Shown piece by piece: positions 31,411 to 39,866 of a stretch of DNA of 44,452 nucleotides. The position numbers were made by a program, and so were the translations under genes. Under the pieces are notes generated by a model. That model did no database searches. It saw only the letters and a program-made list of their open reading frames with translations, and was not told the DNA's origin. Origin of the DNA: Methylobacterium cerastii (GTDB lineage: Bacteria > Pseudomonadota > Alphaproteobacteria > Rhizobiales > Beijerinckiaceae); assembly GCF_022179125.1 (NCBI RefSeq), contig NZ_BPQG01000095.1, forward strand, positions 1 through 44,452. The letters run 5' to 3'. Numbering within the stretch: position 1 is the first letter of the stretch; each line of letters starts with the position of its first letter.

Positions 31411-32703
31411 TCAGCGCACCGGCGCGACCGCGACGGGCGGGATACCGCCGGCCTCGGCCGGCTCCACGAAGGGGCGCTCGGGGTGCATGGTGAAGGCGGT
31501 GGCGGCACCCAGCAGGCACAGGCCGATCGAGCCGGCGAACGGCAGCGTCCAATCGCCGGTCATGTCGACGATCAGGCCGAACACGATCGGCGAGACGATG
31601 GCGGCGATCGCCGAGCCGGTGTTCATCAGCCCGCTCGCGGTGCCGGCGAATTTCGGCGCGATGTCCATCGGCACCGACCAGATCGGGCCGATGACCAGCT
31701 CGGCGAAGAAGAAGCCCGAGGAGAGCAGCAGGGCGACATAGGTGAGGTCGCGGGTGAAGAACACGCCCGTCAGGCTCGCCGCGGCGCCGAGGAAGCCGAC
31801 GACGATGATCGACAGCCGCGCGAGCTTGAGGTTGCCGGTCTTCTCGAAGATGCGGTCCGAGAGCACGCCGCCGAGCGTGTCGCCGACGACGCCGGCGAAG
31901 AACACGCCCGAGGCGAACAGCGCCGAGTTCTTCAGGTCGAGGCCGTAGCTCTGCTTGAAGAAGCTCGGCAGCCAGCCGAGGAACAGCCACAGGGTCCAGC
32001 CGTAGCAGAAGTAGGTGATGGTGACGGGCAGGATGCGCTTGGTCAGCGCGCCCCACGGCACCGACTGCTTCGCGCCGACCTTGCGCGGCGGCGGCAGCTG
32101 GTCGAGCTCGGCTTGGGTGATCGCCTTGTGGTCGGACGGGTCATCACGGAAATAGAGGTACCAGATCACGACCCAGACGAAGCTGATCGCGCCGAGGATG
32201 ACGAAGCTCGAACGCCAGCCGAAATGGTAGATCAGGAAGGCGACGATCGGCGGCGCCACGGCGTTGCCGAGCCGCGCGAAGGCGTGGGTGATGCCCTGCG
32301 CGAAGCCGCGACGGCCCGGCGCCGTCCAGTTCTGCATGGCGCGGGTCGCGGTCGGGAAGGTCGCGCCCTCGCCGAAGCCCAGCAGCACGCGGGCGAGGAA
32401 CAGGCTGACGAGGCCGCCGACGAAGCCGGTGAGGATCGTCGCCGTGGCCCAGATCAATCCGCAGACCAGGAGCGTGCTCCGCGCGCCGAACTTGTCGCCG
32501 ACCGAGCCGCCGATCACCTGGAAGATCGCGTAGGGGTAGGCGAAGGCCGAGAGGATCAGGCCGAACTGCGTGTTCGACATGCCGAGATCCTTGATGATCA
32601 CGGCGCCCGCGGTGGCGATGTTCACCCGGTCGAGATAGGTGATGAAGTACATCAGGCAGAGCAGGAACAGCACGCTGTTCGTGGCGCTCAGGCGCTTGAT
32701 CAT
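31411..32703 (-). CDS. MFS transporter, anion:cation symporter (ACS) type, 430 aa
   Basis: Twelve hydrophobic helices are expected. The N-terminus LFLLCLMYFITYLDRVNIAT with the Y-x-D-R-x-N motif, then GMSNTQFGLILSAFAYPYAI and GFGEGATFPTATRAMQNW, are hallmarks of the ACS family that imports organic anions such as hexuronates, galactonate, tartrate or phthalates. A central cytoplasmic loop (about 195-225) follows helix 6. GGAGG nine bases before the ATG at 32703 gives a strong start. It is the first gene of a three-gene leftward operon with a CoA-transferase and a crotonase-fold enzyme. The substrate is unknown, but the context points to a carboxylic acid. Confidence 0.9.
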   Translation of the reverse strand: MIKRLSATNSVLFLLCLMYFITYLDRVNIATAGAVIIKDLGMSNTQFGLILSAFAYPYAIFQVIGGSVGDKFGARSTLLVCGLIWATATILTGFVGGLVSLFLARVLLGFGEGATFPTATRAMQNWTAPGRRGFAQGITHAFARLGNAVAPPIVAFLIYHFGWRSSFVILGAISFVWVVIWYLYFRDDPSDHKAITQAELDQLPPPRKVGAKQSVPWGALTKRILPVTITYFCYGWTLWLFLGWLPSFFKQSYGLDLKNSALFASGVFFAGVVGDTLGGVLSDRIFEKTGNLKLARLSIIVVGFLGAAASLTGVFFTRDLTYVALLLSSGFFFAELVIGPIWSVPMDIAPKFAGTASGLMNTGSAIAAIVSPIVFGLIVDMTGDWTLPFAGSIGLCLLGAATAFTMHPERPFVEPAEAGGIPPVAVAPVR

Positions 32704-32817
32704 GGCGTCGATCCTCCGGCACGGCGTTCTTGCGCAGCGTTCTTGGCAGCCGCCTTGTGGCGGTCCGCGCCGTCAGCCTGGCCTCGGCGACCGGGTGCGG
32801 CGTTTCGCATTACGTAT

Positions 32818-32847
32818 TCAGTACGCTCGGCCTATGCCGGAGTGCAA
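32818..32847 (-). promoter_or_regulatory. Candidate promoter and operator of the MFS operon
   Basis: On the minus strand TTGCAC (32847-32842) and TACTGA (32823-32818) are 18 bases apart, an acceptable -35/-10 pair. A small inverted repeat CGTA-TTCAG-TACG at 32813-32825 overlaps the -10 and could be an operator. The region is locally AT-richer. Confidence 0.4.
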
Positions 32848-32973
32848 CCACGGGTGTTAGGAATCAGGCGTTTTCCGCCCGCACGATCCGCCTGCACGGG
32901 TGGCGGGTCGGAAGCCGGGCTACGCCGGGCAAGCCTCGTTCGCATCCGGTCCATCAGGTCGCCGGACGAACGA

Positions 32974-32997
32974 AAACGGGGGCCGAAGCCCCCGTTT
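32974..32997. terminator. Bidirectional Rho-independent terminator
   Basis: AAACGGGGGC at 32974-32983 pairs with GCCCCCGTTT at 32988-32997. On the minus strand the loop is the very stable TTCG tetraloop, followed by TTTTCG, correct for ending the NarK gene that stops at 33021. Confidence 0.8.
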
Positions 32998-33020
32998 CCC
33001 GTTCGATCATGAGAGGCCGG

Positions 33021-34274
33021 TCAGGCCGTGACGGGACGCATTCCGCTGGCCTGGGCGGGCGTCGCTGAGGGATCGAGCACCTTGCCGCGCGGGCCGACCC
33101 AGGCGCCGACCCACTTGCGCTGCCACAGGAACAGGCAGCCGAGCACCACGGCGGCGAAGACCGCGTAGACGACGAAGCCGGTGGCGAAGGCGCCGGTGTA
33201 CTGCTTCGAGAAGCCCATCACGTTCGGCAGAATCGCGCCGCCGAGCGCCCCGATCTCGCCGATCATCGAGCCCGACACCGCGGTGTTGGTGGGGTAGCGC
33301 AGCGGGACGAGCTGGAACAGGGCGCCGTTGCCGGCGCCGAGCGCCGCGAAGCACAGCATGAACAGGATCGTGGTGGCGGCCAGCGACGGGGTGGCGGTGA
33401 GCGCCAGGAACGAGGCGATCGAGGCGAGCAGGACCACCGACAGCACGGCGATGCCGCCGATCCGGTCGGCGAAGTAGCCGCCGAGGATGCGGATGCCCGA
33501 GCCCATGAAGGCCGCAAGCATGGTCAGGCGCCCGGCCTCGACCTTCGTGACCGCGAACTGCTCGTAGAAGAACGTCGGCAGGAAGTTCGACAGGCCGATG
33601 AAGCCGCCGAAGGTGATGACGTAGATCAGCGAGAAGGCCCAGCCGTCCTTGGTGAACAGGCAGGAGATGTGGTCCTTGAACGACTGGTGCTCGAGGTCCG
33701 GCGGTTCCTTGGCGAGCACGATCATCACGATCAGCGGGATGGCCATGACGCAGCCGGCGAAGCCGTAGACCGCCTGCCAGCCGTAGGCCTGGGCCAGCGG
33801 CGGCGCGAACAGCACCGCGAGCACGGTGCCGGAATTGCCGGCGCCGGCGATGCCCATGGCGAGGCCCTTGTGCTCCGGCGGGAACCAGCCCGAGCCGAGC
33901 GACAGGGCGACGCCGAACGAGGCGCCCGCGATGCCGAGCAGCACGCCCATGGCGAGCACGTCGTTGTAGGTCGAGATGAAGAAGAAGCCGTAGGCCATCG
34001 CGAGCATGATGACGCCCATCTCGGTGATGGCGGCGTTCTTCCGGCCGATATACTGGGCGAGGACGCCGAGCGGGAAGCGCATGATCGCGCCCGCGAGGAT
34101 CGGCAGCGAGATCATGAACCCGGTCTGGGCCGGGGACAGCTTGTAGGTCTCGGTGATGAACGGCCCCATGGCGCCGTTCAGGACCCAGATCGCGAAGCAG
34201 AAGTCGAAGTAGAGGAAGGCGGCGAACAGCGTCGGGGGGTGTCCCGACTTCATTACGGTCTTGAAGGAGGCCAT
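33021..34274 (-). CDS. NarK/NasA-type nitrate/nitrite MFS transporter, 417 aa
   Basis: Twelve membrane helices are expected. The two nitrate signatures are visible: SGWFPPEHKGLAMGIAGAGN followed by SGTVLAV in helix 5, and FAALGAGNGALFQLVPLRYP in helix 11. The arginines that bind nitrate are likely those in helix 2 (AGAIMRFPLGVLAQY) and helix 8 (GSGIRILGGYFAD). No NarK-NarK fusion is present, so it is a single-unit carrier of the assimilatory type. The ATG at 34274 gives MASFKTVMKSGHPPTL; the longer frame adds a poor N-terminus. No nitrate reductase genes are seen in the window, so it stands alone with its own terminator. Confidence 0.87.
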   Translation of the reverse strand: MASFKTVMKSGHPPTLFAAFLYFDFCFAIWVLNGAMGPFITETYKLSPAQTGFMISLPILAGAIMRFPLGVLAQYIGRKNAAITEMGVIMLAMAYGFFFISTYNDVLAMGVLLGIAGASFGVALSLGSGWFPPEHKGLAMGIAGAGNSGTVLAVLFAPPLAQAYGWQAVYGFAGCVMAIPLIVMIVLAKEPPDLEHQSFKDHISCLFTKDGWAFSLIYVITFGGFIGLSNFLPTFFYEQFAVTKVEAGRLTMLAAFMGSGIRILGGYFADRIGGIAVLSVVLLASIASFLALTATPSLAATTILFMLCFAALGAGNGALFQLVPLRYPTNTAVSGSMIGEIGALGGAILPNVMGFSKQYTGAFATGFVVYAVFAAVVLGCLFLWQRKWVGAWVGPRGKVLDPSATPAQASGMRPVTA

Positions 34275-34638
34275 CGTGGGTGCTCGTCTTGATCGAGCGG
34301 GCGCCTTCGCGCCGCCGCTCATGCCGGAGGAACCGGACTCACACCGTCCGCTTTGCGAGGCTTCGTTGCCCAGCGTGCCGCGCGCCGCGCGGCGATCTCC
34401 GGAAAAGCAGCAAACGTGCCAGACGTGGCGGGGCGGCCTGGCCAGGCGCAGCCCCCCGTTGAAGGCCTGCGGCGCAGCCGACGAAGACTGAGGGAAACGG
34501 CCAAGCCGCGGGCACTGGATGCCGGGATTCGCGGCAACGATGCCTAGGCGGCATGCGGTCGGGCGCGGACGCCCAAACCGGAGGCAACCCGCGAGGCTCG
34601 ACGAGCGAACGATTACAGAGGAGTCGATGACGGCTGCG
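34275..34638. other. Intergenic region upstream of NarK gene
   Basis: About 360 bases without a gene that I can support. A small hairpin ATGCC-TAGGC-GGCAT lies near 34539-34553, but it has no T tract. The promoter for NarK should be here, yet no convincing -35/-10 pair was found. Confidence 0.5.
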
Positions 34639-34905
34639 TCAGTGGCAGGTGGTGATGGTCTTCACGATCCAGCCCTGCTCCGGCTGCCACAGCTTGCGCC
34701 GGGCGCGGGTGCAATCGGCTGGCGCGGTCCCGGAGGTCCACGCGCCCGTCGGCTCGGACGGCGGCGGCGGCTCGACGGTCTGGACCGGGCGCGGACGCTC
34801 CGGACGCCGCGCCGCCTCCCGTGCGGCTGCGGGCGTCGCGACGACGCAGGCGAGCGCCAGGAGCGACGCCGCGAGGCGCGCGCGCAAGTTCGAAGCGGAT
34901 GTCAC
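34639..34905 (-). CDS. Small exported hypothetical protein, 88 aa
   Basis: A GTG start at 34905 gives MTSASNLRARLAASLLALAC followed by VVATPAAA, a Sec signal peptide with cleavage after AAA near residue 28. The mature part has a Pro-rich linker (RPERPRPVQTVEPPPPSEPT) and a C-terminal segment with RRKLWQPEQGWIVKTITTCH, including two cysteines (one near 64, one at 87) that could pair. No ribosome site is obvious. Such small periplasmic proteins with a W-x-x-x-x-GW end occur in Methylobacterium-like genomes without known function. Confidence 0.55.
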   Translation of the reverse strand: MTSASNLRARLAASLLALACVVATPAAAREAARRPERPRPVQTVEPPPPSEPTGAWTSGTAPADCTRARRKLWQPEQGWIVKTITTCH

Positions 34906-35340
34906 GGGGAGATGTCCGAAGATCGAGAGGGCTGCGATACTGTTGCCGTCAGGTCGGGCGACAAATCAATCGCCCCGTCGCAACTTGTCCCCGCTCTGCC
35001 GACGAGGACGGCACATGGTAAAGGCTTGCCGCCGCGACGCCGGCGGATTTCACGGGTCAGATTTCGGCCCGGCGGTTGCGCGACACTTGAGGTGTCGCGG
35101 CCGGGCCGCGCCCCGTTGAAGACCTCGGTCGACAGGGCAGCCACCGTTGCAAGGAATCGACGCCGCCCCAGGAAACGGATTCCGCAACGCGGCGAAGGAT
35201 GACGCGACGGGCCGTGACTTGCTAAGCCTTGCCCGTCACCACCGGATCGCGGCCGCCTGCCGCTCGACCGCGTGACTCAAGGTTCCGTGCCGGCCCGTCG
35301 CCGGCCCGGGGACCTCGGATCAAGGACGTTTCGAACCGCC
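34906..35340. other. Intergenic region before L,D-transpeptidase gene
   Basis: About 435 bases between divergent genes without a supported CDS. It contains a perfect inverted repeat CGCGACAC-TTGAG-GTGTCGCG at 35079-35099, a candidate operator or attenuator, and a small hairpin GGCGA/TCGCC near 34957-34974. Nothing else was recognised. Confidence 0.5.
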
Positions 35341-36327
35341 ATGCCGAATACTTTGCGAAGCCTCCTGCTCGCCGGCGCGATGACCGGCCTCGCGAGCCTG
35401 TCCGCGACCGCACCCGTGCACGCCCAGGGACGGGGCGCCCTCGCGTCGAGCGCCATCGACGGCGTCGGCGACGACGACCGCCTGTTCCAGGACCAGTCCG
35501 GCGCGCTCTACCGCCTCCGCGGCGGCCGCTACGAGCCCTATGCCGGCCGCGTCGAGTTCGGCCGCGCCGTGCCCGACCGCGCCACGGCCTCGGAGCGCCG
35601 CCCCATCCCCGAGCGCCAGCAGCTCGCCGGGCGCCCGCCCGAGACCTTGCAGGAGAGCCCGGCCGACGCGCCCGCCGCGCCGCTCACCGTCGGCCCGAAG
35701 CCCGGCGCCAACCAGCTCTCCCCGGCGATGGCCGCGGCGATCAACCGGCCGGTCGACAACGGCCCGATCAACTACGACAAGGCCTACGGCGCGATCGCCG
35801 ACGACGCGTTCCCGGTGGCGGCCTTCAACTGGAAGAAGGCCAACCCGGCGTTCTTGCGCCAGGAGATCGCCTATACCGGCCCCTACGAGCCCGGCACGAT
35901 CGTGGTCGACCCGCGGGCGCACCAGCTCACCCTGGTCCAGGCGGACGGCCGGGCGCGGCGCTACGGCGTCGGCGTCGGCAAGCAGGGCTTCTCGTGGTCG
36001 GGCGCCGCGACGGTGAACCTGAAGCAGGCCTGGCCGGATTGGTACCCGCCGAAGGAGATGATCGCCCGCACGCCGCACCTGGCGCGCGAGGTCGACACGC
36101 TGCCGAGCGGCGTCGGCGTCCCCGGCGGCAACCGCAACCCGCTGGGCGCCCGCGCCATGTACCTGTGGCAGGGCAACAAGGACACGCTGTTCCGCATCCA
36201 CGGCACGCTGGATCCGAACTCGATCGGCAAGAGCGTCTCGTCGGGCTGCATCCGCATGATCAACCAGGATGCGATCGACCTGTTCAGCCGCGTCAACGTC
36301 GGCACCAAGGTCGTCGTCCTGAACTGA
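35341..36327 (+). CDS. L,D-transpeptidase (YkuD domain), 328 aa
   Basis: MPNTLRSLLLAGAMTGLASL and then APVHAQ form a signal peptide of about 30 residues. A Pro/Arg-rich linker (about 75-125) precedes the YkuD domain, with YTGPYEPGTIVVDPRAHQLT at its start. The active site is complete: His287 in RIHGTLDPNSIGKSVSSG and the nucleophile Cys303 in SSGCIRM. These periplasmic enzymes form 3-3 crosslinks in peptidoglycan or attach proteins to it. The ATG at 35341 is chosen because it starts a proper signal peptide; the frame from 35272 would bury it. A hairpin terminator follows 15 bases after the stop. Confidence 0.9.
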   Translation: MPNTLRSLLLAGAMTGLASLSATAPVHAQGRGALASSAIDGVGDDDRLFQDQSGALYRLRGGRYEPYAGRVEFGRAVPDRATASERRPIPERQQLAGRPPETLQESPADAPAAPLTVGPKPGANQLSPAMAAAINRPVDNGPINYDKAYGAIADDAFPVAAFNWKKANPAFLRQEIAYTGPYEPGTIVVDPRAHQLTLVQADGRARRYGVGVGKQGFSWSGAATVNLKQAWPDWYPPKEMIARTPHLAREVDTLPSGVGVPGGNRNPLGARAMYLWQGNKDTLFRIHGTLDPNSIGKSVSSGCIRMINQDAIDLFSRVNVGTKVVVLN

Positions 36328-36341
36328 GCAGGAATCGACCG

Positions 36342-36376
36342 CGCCGTCCGCGGGGGGAAGCCCCGGCGGACGGCGT
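36342..36376. terminator. Terminator between convergent L,D-transpeptidase and glpX
   Basis: CGCCGTCCGC at 36342-36351 pairs with the GCGGACGGCG segment ending at 36375, and inner GGGG/CCCC runs extend the stem around GGAAG. It can serve both converging genes; only TT follows on the plus strand. Confidence 0.65.
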
Positions 36377-36386
36377 TCGCGTTCGA

Positions 36387-37382
36387 TCAGTCCGCGTTGC
36401 GCTCGGCGCGGCGGTGCTCGCCGAGGATGCGCCGCACCGTGCCGGTGGCCGAGCGGTAGACCACGGTCTCCGTCTCGATGACGCCGGGCTTGAAGCGCAC
36501 GCCGCGCAGAAGCGCCCCGTCGGTGACGCCGGTCGCCGCGACGGTGACGTCGCCGCGGGCCAGATCCGTCAGCTCGTATTTCCGGTTCGGGTCGCCGATG
36601 CCCATGTCCTGCGCCCGCCGGCGCTTCTCCAGGGTGTCGAGGATTAGCCGGCCCTGCATCTGGCCGCCGATGCAGCGCAGCGCGCCGGCCGCGATCACGC
36701 CCTCGGGCGCCGCGCCGATCCCGAGATAGATGTCGACGCCGGTCTCGTCGGGCGAGTTGGTGAAGATGATCCCGGCGATGTCGCCGTCGGAGATCAGGCG
36801 GACGCCCGCCCCCGTGGCGCGGATCGCGGCGACGAGGTCGCCGTGCCGCGGCCGGTCGAGGACGATCGCGACGATCTGCGAGGTCGGCACGCCCTTGGCG
36901 CGGGCGAGCGCGGCGATGTTGTCGGCGGGGCTGGCGTCGAGGTCGACGAGGCCGGGCGGATAGCCGGGGCCGATCGCGATCTTCTGCATGTAGACGTCGG
37001 GGGCGGCGAGCAGCGAGCCGCGCTCGGCCATCGCCATGATCGCGATCGCGCCGGGCATGTCCTTGGCGCAGAGCGTCGTGCCCTCCAGCGGGTCGACCGC
37101 GAGGTCGACGCGGGGGCCGCCGCCGCTGCCGAGGCGCTCGCCGATGAACAGCATCGGCGCCCGGTCGCGCTCGCCCTCGCCGATCACCACGGTCCCGTCG
37201 ATCGGCAGCGCGTTGAGCTCGGCCCGCATCGCGTCGACGGCGGCCTGGTCGGCGGCCTTCTCGTTGCCCTGCCCGCGCAGGGCCGCCGCCGCGATGGCCG
37301 CGCGCTCGGTCACGCGTGCGAGTTCGAGGGTGAGCGTGCGCGCGACGACGCTCCGCGAGCCCTGCATGAGCGCCTCGTCCAT
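36387..37382 (-). CDS. glpX: Class II fructose-1,6-bisphosphatase GlpX, 331 aa
   Basis: It hydrolyses fructose-1,6-bisphosphate to fructose-6-phosphate for gluconeogenesis, and in autotrophic or C1 pathways also acts on sedoheptulose bisphosphate. Lithium-sensitive phosphatase-fold motifs are present: DGTVVIGEGERDRAPMLFIG, VDLAVDPLEGTTLCAKDMPG with the metal-binding D-P-L-E-G-T, and SDGDIAGIIFTNSPDETGVD. The N-terminal LTLELARVTERAAIAAA is characteristic. Length is normal. It starts about 150 bases after homoserine dehydrogenase on the same strand, an arrangement known in many alphaproteobacteria. Confidence 0.94.
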   Translation of the reverse strand: MDEALMQGSRSVVARTLTLELARVTERAAIAAAALRGQGNEKAADQAAVDAMRAELNALPIDGTVVIGEGERDRAPMLFIGERLGSGGGPRVDLAVDPLEGTTLCAKDMPGAIAIMAMAERGSLLAAPDVYMQKIAIGPGYPPGLVDLDASPADNIAALARAKGVPTSQIVAIVLDRPRHGDLVAAIRATGAGVRLISDGDIAGIIFTNSPDETGVDIYLGIGAAPEGVIAAGALRCIGGQMQGRLILDTLEKRRRAQDMGIGDPNRKYELTDLARGDVTVAATGVTDGALLRGVRFKPGVIETETVVYRSATGTVRRILGEHRRAERNAD

Positions 37383-37530
37383 CGTTTCCCAAGCCCTTCC
37401 CGCGGCCCGAACGTTTTCGGTGCCCCTGCTCCTACAGCCTACCGCGGCTAGGATGCACGAAAATAACTTGGGTTTTCGATTTTGGGCGGGATCGGAACGA
37501 TAGTGCCGTTCTGTTGGGCGCCGAACAGGC

Positions 37531-38853
37531 TTATTCGCGCTCGATCCGGATGAGCTGCGGCGCCTCGGCCAGCAGCCCGTCGCCGGCGATGGCGTCGAGG
37601 GCCGCGCGGATGTTCCCCTCCGTCGCCGCGTAGGTGATCAGCACCAGCGGCACCGGCTGGCCGGAGCGGCCCTTCGGATCGCTTTCCGCCATCTCGCTGG
37701 TGCGGCGCTGCAGGATGCTCTCCAGCGAAATCTCGCGCTCGGCCATGCGGGTGGCCACGCCCGCCGCGACGCCGGGCCGGTTGTGGACCGTGAGGCGGAT
37801 GTAATAGCCGCCCTCGTGCCGCTGCATCTCGACCCGCTCGGCCGGGCGCAGGGACGCGGTCGGGCAGCCGAAGGTCGGGCGGCTCAGGCCGGCGGCGAGG
37901 TCGGCGATGTCGGCGACCACCGCGGAGGCGGTCGCCTCGCCGCCGGCGCCCGGGCCGATCAGGGTCAGCTCGCCGACGGCGTCGGCATCGATCGTCACCG
38001 CGTTGGTCACGCCCATCACCTGGGCGATGCTCGAGGATTTCGGCACCATGGTCGGGTGCACGCGCTGCTCGATCCCCGCCTCGGTCGCCTGCGCGACGCC
38101 GAGCAGCTTGATCCGGTAGCCGAGCTCCTCGGCCATCCGTAGGTCGAGGGGCTTCACCCCGGAGATGCCCTCCACCGAGACGCCCTCGGCGTCGATCGAG
38201 GTGCCGAAGGCGAGGCTCGTGAGGATCGCGAGCTTGTGGGCGGTGTCGAAACCCTCGACGTCGAAGGTCGGGTCGGCCTCGGCATAGCCCAGGGCCTGCG
38301 CGTCCTTGAGGCAGGCCTCGAAGGTCAGGCCCTCGCGCTCCATCCGGGTGAGGATGTAGTTGCAGGTGCCGTTCATGATTCCGTAGACGCGGCTCACGGC
38401 GTTGCCGGCCAGACCCTCTCGGATCGCCTTGATCACCGGGATGCCGCCCGCGACCGCCGCCTCGTAGGCGAGCGCGACGCCCGCGGTCTCGGCCGACTTC
38501 GCCAGCGCCGCGCCGTGGAGCGCCAGCAGCGCCTTGTTCGCGGTGACGACCGGCTTGCCGGCGGCGAGCGCGGCCTCGACCACGGCTTTGGCCGGCCCTT
38601 CCGAGCCGCCGATCAGCTCGACCACGCAGTCGACCTCGGCCGAGCGCGCCATCTCCACCGGATCGTCGAACCAGTGCAGCCCGGCGACGTCGAACCCGCG
38701 GTCGCGGGTGCGGTCGCGGGAGGAGACGGCGACGACGCGGATGTCGCGGCCGGTCGCGGCGGCGAGCGCGGCGGCCCGGCGCGCGACCATCCGGACGACG
38801 GCGGCGCCGACCGTGCCGAGACCGGCGACACCGAGGCGGAGGCTCTGGGACAT
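37531..38853 (-). CDS. hom: Homoserine dehydrogenase, 440 aa
   Basis: It reduces aspartate semialdehyde to homoserine with NAD(P)H in threonine, methionine and isoleucine synthesis. The N-terminal Rossmann motif is LRLGVAGLGTVGAAVVRMV. The catalytic domain has VVTANKALLALHG, AYEAAVAGGIPVIKAIREGL, GIMNGTCNYILTRMEREGL and DVEGFDTAHKLAILTSLAFG with the catalytic Asp/Lys pair. A C-terminal ACT domain (about 350-430: YIRLTVHNRPGVAAGVATRM) provides feedback control by threonine. The ATG at 38853 starts MSQSLRLGV; the upstream extension of the frame is not homologous-looking. glpX follows on the same strand. Confidence 0.95.
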   Translation of the reverse strand: MSQSLRLGVAGLGTVGAAVVRMVARRAAALAAATGRDIRVVAVSSRDRTRDRGFDVAGLHWFDDPVEMARSAEVDCVVELIGGSEGPAKAVVEAALAAGKPVVTANKALLALHGAALAKSAETAGVALAYEAAVAGGIPVIKAIREGLAGNAVSRVYGIMNGTCNYILTRMEREGLTFEACLKDAQALGYAEADPTFDVEGFDTAHKLAILTSLAFGTSIDAEGVSVEGISGVKPLDLRMAEELGYRIKLLGVAQATEAGIEQRVHPTMVPKSSSIAQVMGVTNAVTIDADAVGELTLIGPGAGGEATASAVVADIADLAAGLSRPTFGCPTASLRPAERVEMQRHEGGYYIRLTVHNRPGVAAGVATRMAEREISLESILQRRTSEMAESDPKGRSGQPVPLVLITYAATEGNIRAALDAIAGDGLLAEAPQLIRIERE

Positions 38854-39024
38854 GGTGGTTTTCGCAAGCCTTCTGCCCTGCGCCGTCGGCGGCCTGTCGG
38901 CCGGCGTGGACGAGCGCGGGGAACGCCGCGCGCCCCATCGGCTGCGGCGCCGCCCTTCTGCCTCGATTTGCCGGGAGGCGCAAGAAATCGGCCGGGCGCC
39001 GGGGCGCATCCCGAGGTTCCTCCG

Positions 39025-39705
39025 TCACCGCCGCGAAACCGCCTCGCGATGCCGGACGGCCGCGACGACCAAGCCGTAGAGCACCGCGGCGTTGAGGACG
39101 TGCCAGAGGAAGTGGGTGCCGACGGGCACGAGCGCGCAGACGCCCCGGTCGGCGGTGCGCAAGGCGAGCGAGACGGAAAACAGCGCCGCCAGCGCCACGA
39201 CCCGCCGGCCGGTCGCGGCCGGGTCGTCCACGCCGCGGAGCCCGAGGGCGACGCCCACCAACGCCAGCACCGCCGGCAGGTAGTCGATCGAGCCGTTGGT
39301 GAGCACCTCGACCGAGCGGCCGGCGACGGCGTCGAGGGCCGGGACGAGCCCGAAGCCGAAGCCCGCGAAGGCCAGCGTCGCCGCCCATGCGGCGAACGGC
39401 CCGAATCGCAGGAACCGCACCATCGCCAGGTAGAAGTAGGCGTGGATGAACACGGCGATCGGCACGACGTCGGCGAGCATGGCCCAACGCACGGCGAGCG
39501 TGTGGAACAGGAACGACCCGATGCCGACGACCGCCGTCAGGAGCGCCAGCGCGACGCCGGCCCGGTCGTCCGCCGCGCGGGCGCGCCGATGGGCCGCGAC
39601 GGCGGCGACGAGGAAGGCGGCGTTGGACAGGGCGTTGACCGGCTCCGCCCAGAACGCCGCGCCGCCCCGCTCGCAATAGGCGCCGATCGGTTCGAACCAG
39701 TCCAC
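39025..39705 (-). CDS. Ceramidase-family (alkaline ceramidase/CREST) membrane hydrolase, 226 aa
   Basis: Seven membrane helices are expected. Alkaline-ceramidase hallmarks are present: YCERGGAAFWAEPVNALSNA near residues 10-29, with the conserved C-E-x and E-P-x-N-x-x-S-N signature, and GIGSFLFHTLAVRWAMLADV with His68 and Asp79. GTHFLWHVLNA supplies His198 and His202. Together these form the three-His zinc site with Ser and Asp of the CREST superfamily. It would hydrolyse an amide lipid in the inner membrane; the natural substrate in bacteria is uncertain. It starts at a GTG with GAGG seven bases upstream. It stands alone, divergent from xthA. Confidence 0.85.
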   Translation of the reverse strand: MDWFEPIGAYCERGGAAFWAEPVNALSNAAFLVAAVAAHRRARAADDRAGVALALLTAVVGIGSFLFHTLAVRWAMLADVVPIAVFIHAYFYLAMVRFLRFGPFAAWAATLAFAGFGFGLVPALDAVAGRSVEVLTNGSIDYLPAVLALVGVALGLRGVDDPAATGRRVVALAALFSVSLALRTADRGVCALVPVGTHFLWHVLNAAVLYGLVVAAVRHREAVSRR

Positions 39706-39775
39706 CGGCGGCCTCGTTGCGTGAGCGGGCGGCGACGCGCCCGGCCTTCCGCTTGTCAGGCCGGTGCGAAGGCCC

Positions 39776-39864
39776 GATGACGGGCTCCGCCCTCACAAGC
39801 CGCCAGACGACGGGCTTCGCCCTTCAGGACGCCAGACGACGGGCTCCGCCCTCCAGGACGCCAG
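39776..39864 (+). repeat. 29-bp tandem repeat abutting the xthA start codon
   Basis: Two full 29-bp copies (39802-39830 and 39831-39859), a diverged partial copy before them (39776-39801), and the first five bases of another copy (39860-39864) lead to the ATG at 39867. Each unit contains a mini-hairpin GGGC-TYC-GCCC and an AGGAC sequence; the last AGGAC lies about ten bases from the start codon and may be its ribosome site. Confidence 0.85.
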
Positions 39865-39866
39865 CG

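Larger units (their letters stand above)
32704..33020. other. Intergenic region upstream of MFS operon
   Basis: About 317 bases holding the MFS operon promoter (listed) and the NarK gene terminator (listed). No credible gene on either strand; open frames here continue only because of high GC. Confidence 0.6.

Noticed and set aside
31387-33012. 541-codon plus-strand frame across the MFS gene and its upstream region
   Set aside because: Antisense to the ACS transporter, with Asp/Glu/Arg/His-rich low-information sequence and no start signal.
39776-39864. CRISPR-like or attenuator array before xthA
   Set aside because: The 29-bp units are contiguous without spacers, so a CRISPR is excluded; it is kept as a tandem repeat instead.
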